In this document: one piece after another, positions 49,209 to 57,804 of the stretch
Layout: each line of letters starts with the position of its first letter
Position numbering within the stretch: the first letter of the stretch is position 1
Source of the DNA: Azospirillum brasilense
GTDB lineage: Bacteria; Pseudomonadota; Alphaproteobacteria; Azospirillales; Azospirillaceae
Assembly (NCBI RefSeq): GCF_007827815.1
Contig: NZ_VITH01000022.1
Coordinates: 16,032-80,031 of the forward strand
Direction of reading: 5' to 3'
Length of the DNA stretch: 64,000 nt
Translations under genes and position numbers: made by a program
Notes under the pieces: model-generated
The model's input: only the letters and a program-made list of their open reading frames with translations
Told to the model about the DNA's origin: nothing
Databases searched by the model: none

Positions 49209-49961
49209 TTACACGCAGCGCCCGCCGTCGATCTCCAGCACCACGCCGGTCAGGAAGGCCGCCTCGTCCGACGCGAGGTAGAGGGCGGCGTTGGCGACGT
49301 CGGTCGGCTGGCCGAGGCGGCCCAGCGGCACGATGCCCATCATGCGCGCGCGCTTCTCCGGGGTGTCGCCACCCATGAAGGTGGCGAGCAGCGGCGTCTC
49401 GGTGGCGACCGGGGCGAGCGCGCAGACGCGGATGTTGTCGGGCGCCAGCTCCAGCGCCAGCGACTTGGTGATGTTGTGCACGGCGCCCTTGGTCGCGTTG
49501 TACCAGACCAGGCCCGGACGCGGCCGCAGGCCGGCGGTGGAGCCGAGGTTCAGGATCACGCCGGACTTCTGCGCCCGCATGGTCGCGACGACCGCCTTGG
49601 AGTAGAGGTAGATCGACTTGACGTTCAGCGCGAAGACGCGGTCGAACTCCTCCTCCGTCACATTCTCGAACGGGCCGTTGGCGTGGGTGGAGCCGGCGTT
49701 GTTGACCAGGATGTCCAGCCGCCCGAACTTCTCGACGGTGGCGGCGATGGTCATCTCGACGTCGGCCAGCTTGGTCACGTTGGCGGCGATCCCGATGGCG
49801 GACTCGCCCAGCCGTTCGGCGACGGCCTTGGCGGCGTCGCCGTTGATGTCCACGACCGCGACGCGGCCACCCTCGCGCACGAAGGTCTCGGCCATCGCGA
49901 GGCCCAGCCCCTGCGCCGCACCGGTGATCAGGGCGACCTTGCCGTCCAGACGCTTCGTCAT
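49209..49961 (-). CDS. Short-chain dehydrogenase/reductase
   Basis: A 250-residue SDR: cofactor motif TGAAQGLGLAMA, NNAG, catalytic Ser in LNLGSTAG and the Tyr/Lys pair in WYNATKGAV. The Asp after the second strand (AVVDINGD) favours NAD(H). The reaction is unspecified; 3-hydroxyacyl-type reduction or oxidation would fit the neighbouring CoA transferase. It is divergent or upstream from the LysR gene, with a 137-bp gap. Confidence 0.92.
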   Translation of the reverse strand: MTKRLDGKVALITGAAQGLGLAMAETFVREGGRVAVVDINGDAAKAVAERLGESAIGIAANVTKLADVEMTIAATVEKFGRLDILVNNAGSTHANGPFENVTEEEFDRVFALNVKSIYLYSKAVVATMRAQKSGVILNLGSTAGLRPRPGLVWYNATKGAVHNITKSLALELAPDNIRVCALAPVATETPLLATFMGGDTPEKRARMMGIVPLGRLGQPTDVANAALYLASDEAAFLTGVVLEIDGGRCV

Positions 49962-50098
49962 TCTTGTTTCCTCCCCAAGGGATTATGTGGTGATGGGGAG
50001 GCTATCCGCGCCGCACCGGCCGTGCTATGGACCATCCGTCATAGCTGCTATCAGCCCGCACAGCCGGTCATGACCATCGCGTCAGGATGACCATCGCG

Positions 50099-51058
50099 TC
50101 AGGGCGCGCTGTTCTCCCCGGCGCTGCCGGGGGCGACGACCTTGCCCTTGAGCACGCCGTTGGCGACGCATTTCGCCACCTCGGCGTGGATCAGCCGCAG
50201 CAGGGCGCGCGTCGCCTTCGACACCGGCTGGTGCAGCGGCGTCGCGGTGACGAGCATGGCGTGCATGTCCTTGGAGCTGATTTCGCGGGCGATCAATCGG
50301 CCCTGGCGCACCTCGCGATGGACGGCGCCGAAGGGCAGGATGGTCGAACCCATGCCCTCCTCCACCAGCTGCTTGATGGCGGTGACGGAATCGATCTCCA
50401 TGTCGACCTGGAGGTCGATGTCGGCCCGCCGCACCGCGGCGTCGACCACCCGGCGCAGGCCGTTCTCCAGCCCCGGCAGGACGAAGCGCAGGCCGCCCAG
50501 CGTCTCCACCTCGACCGGCCCGTCGTCGCCGGCCACCGCGTCCTTGGCGGGCTGGACGAGCAGAAGATTTTCGACGAGCAGCGGCGAGGACAGCATGCTG
50601 CGCCCCCGCCGGGCGTCGTAGAGCACGGCGAGGTCCAACCGCCCGCCCTCAACCCATTCCAGCAGCGTGCCGCTGAACACCTCGTGGATGCGCAGCGTGG
50701 CGTCGGGGTAGTTCTCGTGGAAGCGGCGGGCCAGCGGCGCCCCCAGCGTGGCGCAGATCGACGGGGGAAGTCCCAGCGTGACCGAGCCGGTCAGCCGTTC
50801 CGACTGGTCCTGGATCTCCTCCTTGATCTCCGACAGCGCGCCCAGCAGATGGCGCACCACGTCGTAGAGCTTGCGCCCCTGCTGGGTCAGCGAGACGCCG
50901 CGGCCATGGCGGTAGAACAGGCTGGTGCGCAGCTCATGCTCCAGCTTCTGGACCTGCCGGCTGAGCGCCGGCTGGGTGATGCCAAGCTTGACCGACGCCT
51001 TGGAAAAGCTGCCAAGGTCGGCCACCTGAACAAAGTAGCGCAGTTCCAGAAGTTCCAT
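50099..51058 (-). CDS. LysR-family transcriptional regulator
   Basis: A 319-residue LysR regulator from the ATG at 51058: MELLELRYFVQVADLGSFSK, then LGITQPALSRQVQKLEHELR. The sequence of the C-terminal domain, for example GSVTLGLPPSICATLGAPLA, is similar to NocR/CbbR-like LysR members. It lies on the same strand as the SDR/CoA transferase pair and downstream of acyl-CoA genes, and is likely to regulate one of them. A start at 51118 was rejected. Confidence 0.9.
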   Translation of the reverse strand: MELLELRYFVQVADLGSFSKASVKLGITQPALSRQVQKLEHELRTSLFYRHGRGVSLTQQGRKLYDVVRHLLGALSEIKEEIQDQSERLTGSVTLGLPPSICATLGAPLARRFHENYPDATLRIHEVFSGTLLEWVEGGRLDLAVLYDARRGRSMLSSPLLVENLLLVQPAKDAVAGDDGPVEVETLGGLRFVLPGLENGLRRVVDAAVRRADIDLQVDMEIDSVTAIKQLVEEGMGSTILPFGAVHREVRQGRLIAREISSKDMHAMLVTATPLHQPVSKATRALLRLIHAEVAKCVANGVLKGKVVAPGSAGENSAP

Positions 51059-51170
51059 CGGAGGACAGGTCTCGTCGTTCGGCCTCCGCGTCGGATAGCG
51101 AATACGCCGGTATGACACAAGCGGAGTCCTGGCAGGTCAGTCCTGCCCGGTCCTCCGCCGTGTCTGGCGA

Positions 51171-52859
51171 TCAATTGCGCCGGGTGAGCAGACCGCGCGC
51201 CACAACCTGGGCCTGGATTTCCGCCGCCCCTTCGAAAATATTCAGAATACGGGCATCGCACAGCACACGGCTGATCGGATACTCGACCGCGTAGCCGTTG
51301 CCGCCGTGGATCTGCACCGCGTTGTCGGCGTTCGACCAGGCGACGCGCGCGGCCAGCAGCTTCGCCATGCCGGCCTCGATGTCGCACCGGCGGTCGCTGT
51401 CCTTCTCCCGCGCGGCAAAATAGGTGAGCTGGCGGGCGATCATCGTCTCCACCGCCATCCAGGCGATCTTGCCGGCGACGCGCGGGAAGGCGGCGAGCGG
51501 GCGGCCGAACTGGACGCGCTCCTGGGCGTAGCGCAGACCAAGCTCCATCGCGTTCTGCGCCACGCCCACGGCGCGGGCGGCGGTCTGCACGCGGGCGGAT
51601 TCGAAGGTCGCCATCAGCTGCTTGAAGCCCTGGCCCTCGACCCCGCCCAGCAGGTTGTCGCGCGGCACCGCGAAACCGTCGAAGCCGATCTCGTACTCCT
51701 TCATGCCGCGATAGCCGAGCACCGGGATCTCGCCGCCGCTCATGCCCTCGGCCGGGAAGGGGTCCGCCTCGCTGCCGCGCGGCTTCTCGGCGAGCAGCAT
51801 CGACAGGCCGCGGTAGCCGGGGGCGTCCGGATCGGTGCGCACCAGCAGGGTCATCAGGTCCGACCGGCTGCCGTGGGTGATCCAGGTCTTCGCCCCGGTG
51901 ACGCGGTAGGTGTCGCCGTCCAGCACGGCGCGGGTGCGCAGGCTGCCCAGGTCGGAGCCGGTGTTGGGCTCGGTGAAGACGGCGGTCGGCAGGATCTCGC
52001 CGGACGCGAGGCGCGGAAGCCAGCGCGCCCGCTGCTCGGCGGTGCCGCCCAGCCGGATCAGCTCGGCGGCGATCTCCGCGCGGGTACCCAGCGAGCCGAC
52101 GCCGATATAGCCGCGCGACAGCTCCTCCGTCACCACGCACATGGCGAGCTTGCCCATGCCGAGCCCGCCATCCTCCTCCGGCACGGTCAGGCCGAAGACG
52201 CCCATCTCGGCCATCTGCTCGACGACCGGCATCGGGATCAGCTCGTCCTTCAGGTGCCACTCGTGGGCGTGCGGCTCCACCACGTCGGCGACGAAGCGGC
52301 GGAACTGCTCGCGCACCATGTCGAGCGCCTCGTCCTCCAGCGCCGCCTCGCCGAAGCCGCCGCCGTGCAGCGCGTCGGCCAGCCGCTCGGCGATGCGCAG
52401 CCGCAGGGCGGAGGCGTTGCCGGCGGCGATCAGCCGGCGCACCGCCTCGGTGCGGAAGGCGGCGCGCTCCGCGTCGTCCAGCCCGAAATCGGCGGGGCGG
52501 ACGATCTCGCCCTGGCTCATCGCCAGACCGCCGTCGAGCTGGGCCAGATACTCGCCGAAGGCGGCCTGGAGCATGCAGGCCTCCAGCTCGCCCAGCCGGC
52601 CGGCGCGGTCCAGCCGCTCCGCCCAGCCCTGCATCTGGCGCAGCGCCTCGGCATAGGTCGCCACCCAGGCGAAGCCGTGCGCCGCCACCTGATGGCGGTC
52701 GAGCGCCGCCGCATCGACGCGCCCGTCCGGCGCCACCAGCGCGGCGACGCCGCGCTCGGCGGCCTCGGCCAGCCGCGCCACCGCGTCGAGCGCCGCCGCC
52801 GTGGTGGACAGCAGCTCGGGCAGCGGAAGCGGGCCGTTGGAGGTTGGGGTGGACGACAT
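51171..52859 (-). CDS. mcd: Acyl-CoA dehydrogenase, probably (2S)-methylsuccinyl-CoA dehydrogenase
   Basis: A 562-residue flavoprotein. An N-terminal extension of ~170 residues, ending with LAQLDGGLAMSQGEIVRPAD, precedes the ACAD core; such an extension is typical of methylsuccinyl-CoA dehydrogenase. FAD-binding motifs include VFTEPNTGSDLGSLRTRAVL and YRVTGAKTWITHGSRSDLM; the C-terminal NIFEGAAEIQAQVVARGLL contains the catalytic Glu. The enzyme oxidises methylsuccinyl-CoA to mesaconyl-CoA in the ethylmalonyl-CoA pathway for acetate or C2 assimilation, consistent with a PHB-making alphaproteobacterium. No other ethylmalonyl genes are nearby. The assignment rests on length and motif. Confidence 0.8.
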   Translation of the reverse strand: MSSTPTSNGPLPLPELLSTTAAALDAVARLAEAAERGVAALVAPDGRVDAAALDRHQVAAHGFAWVATYAEALRQMQGWAERLDRAGRLGELEACMLQAAFGEYLAQLDGGLAMSQGEIVRPADFGLDDAERAAFRTEAVRRLIAAGNASALRLRIAERLADALHGGGFGEAALEDEALDMVREQFRRFVADVVEPHAHEWHLKDELIPMPVVEQMAEMGVFGLTVPEEDGGLGMGKLAMCVVTEELSRGYIGVGSLGTRAEIAAELIRLGGTAEQRARWLPRLASGEILPTAVFTEPNTGSDLGSLRTRAVLDGDTYRVTGAKTWITHGSRSDLMTLLVRTDPDAPGYRGLSMLLAEKPRGSEADPFPAEGMSGGEIPVLGYRGMKEYEIGFDGFAVPRDNLLGGVEGQGFKQLMATFESARVQTAARAVGVAQNAMELGLRYAQERVQFGRPLAAFPRVAGKIAWMAVETMIARQLTYFAAREKDSDRRCDIEAGMAKLLAARVAWSNADNAVQIHGGNGYAVEYPISRVLCDARILNIFEGAAEIQAQVVARGLLTRRN

Positions 52860-52901
52860 GGCGGGTTTCCTCGGTGCGTGTTGTTTTGGTGTTGTTCTTG
52901 C

Positions 52902-55571
52902 TCAGTCCGCCGCGATGGTCTCGCGGGGCGGGAGGGACGCGGCGATCCCGGCGAAGGCCTGCTCCACCAGCCGGCGCTGGTCGGCCTCGTGGTCGCCGTG
53001 GAAGCTGCCGGCGGGCGACGCCGCCTCGTCGCGGGCCACGCAGGCGACGCGCGGCTCGGCACAGCCGGCGGCCGCGCGCAGCGCCTCCAGACGGCGGTCC
53101 AGATAGGTCCAGGCGCCGAGATTGCACGGCTCCTCCTGCACCCAGGCGCAGGACGCGCCCGGCCAGCGGCGGAACAGCGCCGACAGAGCGGCGTCGGGCA
53201 GAGGGTACAGCGATTCCAGCCGGACCACCGCCACGGCCTCGGCGCCGCGCTCGGCCCGCTCGCGCTCCAGCTCGTAGGCCAGCTTGCCGCTGCACAGCAG
53301 GATGCGCTCGACCCGCGCCCCGGCGGTGACGATCACCGGCTGGAAAGCGGTGCCCGGCTCGCAGTCGGCCAGGGTCGACACGGCGGCGGGCAGGCGCAGC
53401 AGCGTCTTCGGGCTCAGCACCACCAGCGGCTTGCGGTCGCGGCGCAGCATCTGCCGGCGCAGCAGGTGGAAGTAGTTGGCCGGGGTCGAGGGATGGGCGA
53501 CGCGGATATTGTCGCGCGCCGCCATCTGGAGGAAGCGCTCCGGCCGGGCGGAGGAGTGTTCCGGCCCCTGCCCCTCCAGCCCGTGCGGCAGCAGGATGAC
53601 GAGGCCGGAAGGCTGGCGCCACTTGTCCTCGGCGCTGACGATGAACTGGTCGATCATGATCTGCGCGCCGTTGGCGAAGTCGCCGAACTGCGCCTCCCAG
53701 ATCACCAGCGCGTCGGGCCGCTCCAGGCTGTAGCCGTACTCGAAGCCCAGCACGGCGTATTCCGACAGCGGGCTGTTGACCACGTCGAAGCGCGCCTGCT
53801 CCACACCGAGGTGATTCAGGCTGACATGGCGGCGCCCGGTGACGGTGTCGGTCAGCGCGAAATGGCGGTGCGAGAAGGCGCCGCGCACCACGTCCTGGCC
53901 GGTCAGCCGCACCGGCGTCCCCTCGGCCAGCAGCGTGGCGAAGGCCAGCGCCTCGCCGGTCGCCCAGTCCAGCGGCTCCTCGGCGCGGCGGCGGATGACG
54001 CGCTCCACCTTGCGGTCCACGGCCAGCCCCTCGGGAATGGCGGCCAGCGCCGCCAGCAGCCCGCGCAGCCGGTCGTCGGCGATGCCGGTGTCCGGTTCGG
54101 CGGGAGCCGCGCCGGCCGGGGCGAAGGGCGCCCAGCGCCCGCCGGGAAAGCCGTCGTGGTTCGGCCGATGGTCGGCGGCCGCGGCCAGCGCCTCCTGGAA
54201 GCGGGTCTTGTGCCCGGCGGCCAGCGCCTCGGCCTCCTCGGGGCCGACCAGCCCGTCGGCGGCCAGCCGCTGCGCGTAGAGGGCGCGGGCCGGCGGGTGG
54301 GCGTCGATCGCCTTGTAGTCGAGCGGCTGGGTGAAGCGCGGCTCGTCGATCTCGTTGTGCCCATTGCGGCGGTAGCCGACGAGGTCGATCACCGCGTCGC
54401 GCCCGTGCGCCTGCCGGAAGGCCACGGCGAGGTCGGCGGCGCGCAGCGCGGCGTCGGGATCGTCGGCGTTGACGTGCAGGATGGGGCTGTCCACCGCCTT
54501 CCACAGGCCGGTGCAGTGGAGCGAGGTTCGCGCCTCCTCCCGCTCGGTGGTGAAGCCAATCTGGTTGTTGACGATGACGTGGATGGTGCCGGCGACGGTA
54601 AAGCCGGGAACGCCGGACAGTTGCAGCGCCTCCGTCACGCTGCCCTGGCCGATCACGCTGGCGTCGGTGTGCAGCAGCACACAGAGCACCCGCTTGGCAT
54701 CGCCACCCTGCGCCCGCTCCAGGTCCTGGCGGGCCCGCGCGCGGCCCAGGGTGACCGGGTTGATCGCCTCCAGGTGCGACGGGTTGGGCGACAGGGTCAG
54801 GGCCAGCGACCGCTCGCCGAAGGACAGGGTGCTCTCCACACCCATGTGATAGGGCACGTCGGCGGGAACCGGCGGGTCGGCCAGGAAGGGGTGCATCCCC
54901 TTGATCCCGGCGAACAGCTCGACCAGCGGCTTGCCCAGCGCGTTGGCCATCAGGCTGAGCCGGCCGCGGTGCATGGTCCCGACCTGCACCTCGGTGACGC
55001 CCGCCGCCGCCGCCGCCGCGAGGATGCGGTCGAGCAGCGGGATCAGCGTCTCCATGCCCTCCGCCCCGAAGCGCTTTTTGGTCGGGTAACGGACGCCGAG
55101 CAGCCGTTCGAACTCCTCCGCCGCGGTCAGCAGCGCCAGGGCGCGGCGGCGCGCCTCGGCCGGCGGAGCGGTCTCCACCCCTTCATAGGCGTCGCGCAGC
55201 CAGGAGCGCAGGGCCGGATCGTCGATGTGCGCGGTCTCCAGCGTCAGCGTGCCCTGATAGAGCCGGCGCAGGCGCGCGGTTTCAGTGTCTTCGGACACGG
55301 AGGATGCGGAGGGCGCGGCACGGCCCAACGGGTCGAGGGCGGCGGTGGCGTGGCCGCGCTGGCGGATCTCCTCCTGCCGCAGCGGAACCGTCGGATCGCC
55401 GGCCGGACCGCCGGTCGGCGCCCCGGCGGGGACGGCGCCCAGTTCGTCCAGGATCTGGAAGACGGCGCGCCAGCTCACGTCCACCGACGCGGGGTCCTCG
55501 CGGAAACGTTCCTGCAACGCTTCGAGATAGGCGGCTCCGGCGGCGTTGAGCGGAGAGGACAGCCTAGACAT
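52902..55571 (-). CDS. 2-oxoglutarate dehydrogenase E1 component (paralogue-like)
   Basis: An 889-residue thiamin-diphosphate enzyme from the ATG at 55571. E1 signatures: KRFGAEGMETLIPLLDRIL, GTMHRGRLSLMANALGKPL, LSPNPSHLEAINPVTLGRAR, the GDA-like site here TDASVIGQGSVTEALQL, VIVNNQIGFTT and GYRRNGHNEIDEP. It decarboxylates 2-oxoglutarate. It is shorter than classical SucA (~930-990) and has no sucB or lpd next to it; instead it is 42 bp before mcd on the same strand. Several usual residues are changed (TDASV for GDAAF). It is therefore likely a second copy, or a differently specialised 2-oxoacid E1. Confidence 0.85.
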   Translation of the reverse strand: MSRLSSPLNAAGAAYLEALQERFREDPASVDVSWRAVFQILDELGAVPAGAPTGGPAGDPTVPLRQEEIRQRGHATAALDPLGRAAPSASSVSEDTETARLRRLYQGTLTLETAHIDDPALRSWLRDAYEGVETAPPAEARRRALALLTAAEEFERLLGVRYPTKKRFGAEGMETLIPLLDRILAAAAAAGVTEVQVGTMHRGRLSLMANALGKPLVELFAGIKGMHPFLADPPVPADVPYHMGVESTLSFGERSLALTLSPNPSHLEAINPVTLGRARARQDLERAQGGDAKRVLCVLLHTDASVIGQGSVTEALQLSGVPGFTVAGTIHVIVNNQIGFTTEREEARTSLHCTGLWKAVDSPILHVNADDPDAALRAADLAVAFRQAHGRDAVIDLVGYRRNGHNEIDEPRFTQPLDYKAIDAHPPARALYAQRLAADGLVGPEEAEALAAGHKTRFQEALAAAADHRPNHDGFPGGRWAPFAPAGAAPAEPDTGIADDRLRGLLAALAAIPEGLAVDRKVERVIRRRAEEPLDWATGEALAFATLLAEGTPVRLTGQDVVRGAFSHRHFALTDTVTGRRHVSLNHLGVEQARFDVVNSPLSEYAVLGFEYGYSLERPDALVIWEAQFGDFANGAQIMIDQFIVSAEDKWRQPSGLVILLPHGLEGQGPEHSSARPERFLQMAARDNIRVAHPSTPANYFHLLRRQMLRRDRKPLVVLSPKTLLRLPAAVSTLADCEPGTAFQPVIVTAGARVERILLCSGKLAYELERERAERGAEAVAVVRLESLYPLPDAALSALFRRWPGASCAWVQEEPCNLGAWTYLDRRLEALRAAAGCAEPRVACVARDEAASPAGSFHGDHEADQRRLVEQAFAGIAASLPPRETIAAD

Positions 55572-55960
55572 GGCGCACACCGTTCATGCGATTGAACATC
55601 CGTCGGTTTGATGGCGGTCGGAGACCAGTTGCCCCCAGCTTATCGACCCATCGCGCGGCGCGGAGCGCATGGCGTGCCTGTAGCAGATATTCATTGCGGG
55701 CATAGCAAACCGTCCGCGCCCGCACCGTTTGGGGTGGGCCGCCGCGGGTTTCGGGTGAAACCGTTCGTACCGCTGATGGCTTGCCGCGCTTATGGCTGAT
55801 ATGCCGGCAATACGCATTCCGCTGTGCGGCCGCCTGATCCACTGTCAGGGTCACCACACTTTCCCCGGCCACCCACCGGGGTCCAAGCGCCTCGGGCCGG
55901 CATCGCCTCGTCCGGGCAACAAAAATCTCGGCCACAAAAATTCTCGGGAGGAAGATCCAC
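55572..55960. promoter_or_regulatory. Divergent promoter region of the E1 gene and the TRAP operon
   Basis: About 390 bp without a real gene. A strong ribosome site (GGGAGGAAG, about 55946) precedes the TRAP binding-protein gene. No promoter box or operator could be fixed by eye. Confidence 0.4.
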
Positions 55961-57046
55961 ATGAAGCGCCGTCAATTCTTCAAGGGTGCCGCCATCGTTG
56001 CCGGCGCCTCCACCCTCGCCGCCCCGGCCATCGCCCAGTCGGAGCCGACGATCCGCTGGCGCTGCGTGTCCAGCTTCCCGAAGAACATCGAGGTTCTCTA
56101 CGGCAGCGCCGAGGTCATGGCGAAGAACATCGCCGAGGCCACCGACGGCAAGTTCCAGATCCAGGTCTTCGCCGCCGGCGAGCTGGTCCCGGCGCTGCAG
56201 GCGCTCGACGCCGCCAGCAACGACACGGTGGAGATGGCGCACACCGCCTCCTACTACTATGTCGGCAAAGACCCGAGCTTCGCCTTCGGCTGCTGCCTGC
56301 CCTTCGGCCTGAACACCCGCCAGCAGAACGCCTGGTTCTACCATGGCGAGGGCGGCAAGCTGCTGGAGGAGTTCTACGCCGGGCACAATCTGAAGGCGCT
56401 CGCCGGCGGCAACACCGGCGCCCAGATGGGCGGCTGGTTCCGCAAGGAAATCAAGAGCATGGAGGACCTCAAGGGTCTGAAGTTCCGCATCTCCGGCCTC
56501 GGCGGCCAAATCCTCTCCAAGCTGGGCGTCGTGCCGCAGCAGGTCAGCGGCGGCGACATCTACCCGGCCCTGGAGCGCGGCACCATCGACGCCGCCGAGT
56601 TCAACGGTCCCTACGACGACGAGAAGCTCGGCCTCTACAAGATCGCGCCGAACTACTACTACCCGGGCTGGTGGGACGGCACCTCGCTCCAGCATTTCTT
56701 CATCAACACGAACCGCTGGAACAGCCTGCCCAAGCATTATCAGGCGGCGCTGACCTCGGCGGCGGCACTCGCCAACGTGGACAGCGTGGCGCGCTACGAC
56801 GTGCTGAACCCGGCGGCGCTGAAGCGCGTGGTGGAGAAGGGCGCCAAGCTGCGCGCTTTCCCGCAGGACGTGCTGCAGGCCAGCCACAAGGCGGCCATGG
56901 AGCTCTACGACGAGCTGTCGGACAAGAACCCGACCTTCAAGAAGTTCTACGAGAGCTACCGCCGCTTCCAGGCGGACTCCAACCTGTGGAACCAGGCGTC
57001 GGAATACGCCTACGACAGCGCCGTCCTCCGCCTCGCCCGGCGCTGA
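55961..57046 (+). CDS. TRAP transporter substrate-binding protein (DctP/TakP family)
   Basis: A 361-residue periplasmic binding protein. Its twin-arginine-like leader (KRRQFFKGAAIVAGASTLAA) ends near AIAQ. The mature part matches TakP-type proteins: SSFPKNIEVLYGSAEVMAKN, then GAQMGGWFRKEIKSMEDLKG and GGDIYPALERGTIDAAEFNG. TakP binds 2-oxoacids such as pyruvate with a metal ion. The genes for the two membrane subunits follow. A substrate of a 2-oxo acid is inferred from similarity and neighbours. Confidence 0.9.
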   Translation: MKRRQFFKGAAIVAGASTLAAPAIAQSEPTIRWRCVSSFPKNIEVLYGSAEVMAKNIAEATDGKFQIQVFAAGELVPALQALDAASNDTVEMAHTASYYYVGKDPSFAFGCCLPFGLNTRQQNAWFYHGEGGKLLEEFYAGHNLKALAGGNTGAQMGGWFRKEIKSMEDLKGLKFRISGLGGQILSKLGVVPQQVSGGDIYPALERGTIDAAEFNGPYDDEKLGLYKIAPNYYYPGWWDGTSLQHFFINTNRWNSLPKHYQAALTSAAALANVDSVARYDVLNPAALKRVVEKGAKLRAFPQDVLQASHKAAMELYDELSDKNPTFKKFYESYRRFQADSNLWNQASEYAYDSAVLRLARR

Positions 57047-57149
57047 TCCGGCACGTCCTCAACCATGACCGGGGAGCGGGCCCGCCGCTCCCCGGCCGTG
57101 GCATCGTCGCGTTCCGCGCGACCGGCTTTTTCGGGAGGGCCTGCCCACC

Positions 57150-57797
57150 ATGCCGAGCCCCAACGCTTCCCCTTTCATGACGGCCCTGGTCGGGGCCTGC
57201 CGGCTGGTCGACGCGGTCACCGCGCGGCTGGGCAAGGCGATATCCTGGCTGATCGTGCTGGCGATCCTGGTGTCGGCGGTCAACGCGGTCGTCCGCAAGA
57301 TGTTCGACGTCAGTTCGAATTCGTGGCTGGAACTGCAATGGGTGCTGTTCGCCGCGGTGTTCCTGCTCTGCTCCCCCTGGACGCTGAAGGAGGACGAGCA
57401 CATCCGCATCGACATCGTGAACGCGCAGCTCGGCAAGCGCGCCCGCGACACCATCGACCTGTTCGGCCATCTGACCTTCCTGCTGCCCTTCAGCTTCGTG
57501 ATGCTGGTCACCTCCTGGCCCTTCGCCATCGCCTCCTACGCGATCGAGGAGCAGTCGATGAACGCCGGCGGCCTGCCGCAATGGCCGGCGAAGATGCTGA
57601 TTCCGCTGGGATTCACCGTGCTGTTCATCCAGGGCCTGTCCGAACTGGCCAAGCGCGCCGCGATCATGTCCGGCCATCTGGCGGACGACAACCACCGGGC
57701 CGGCGGCCATCAGGCGGCGGCCGAGGCCGAGGCGGAACGGCTGCTGGCGGCCGAACGCGAGCGCACCACCCACCCCGACACCCTTCCCAGCCGGTGA
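57150..57797 (+). CDS. TRAP transporter small permease (DctQ family)
   Basis: A 215-residue protein with about four helices. The ATG at 57150 is the preferred start. Motifs: GKAISWLIVLAILVSAVNAV, SWLELQWVLFAAVFLLCSPW and EDEHIRIDIVNAQLG. It anchors the large permease. It lies 103 bp after the binding protein and 7 bp before the large subunit. Confidence 0.9.
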   Translation: MPSPNASPFMTALVGACRLVDAVTARLGKAISWLIVLAILVSAVNAVVRKMFDVSSNSWLELQWVLFAAVFLLCSPWTLKEDEHIRIDIVNAQLGKRARDTIDLFGHLTFLLPFSFVMLVTSWPFAIASYAIEEQSMNAGGLPQWPAKMLIPLGFTVLFIQGLSELAKRAAIMSGHLADDNHRAGGHQAAAEAEAERLLAAERERTTHPDTLPSR

Positions 57798-57804
57798 CCG
57801 CGCG

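Noticed and set aside
50887..54504. 1205-codon open frame on the minus strand
   Set aside because: Same strand but another frame as the LysR/mcd/E1 genes; Arg/Ala/Gly-rich without motifs.
51306..55595. 1429-codon open frame on the plus strand
   Set aside because: Antisense to mcd and the E1 gene; composition artefact.
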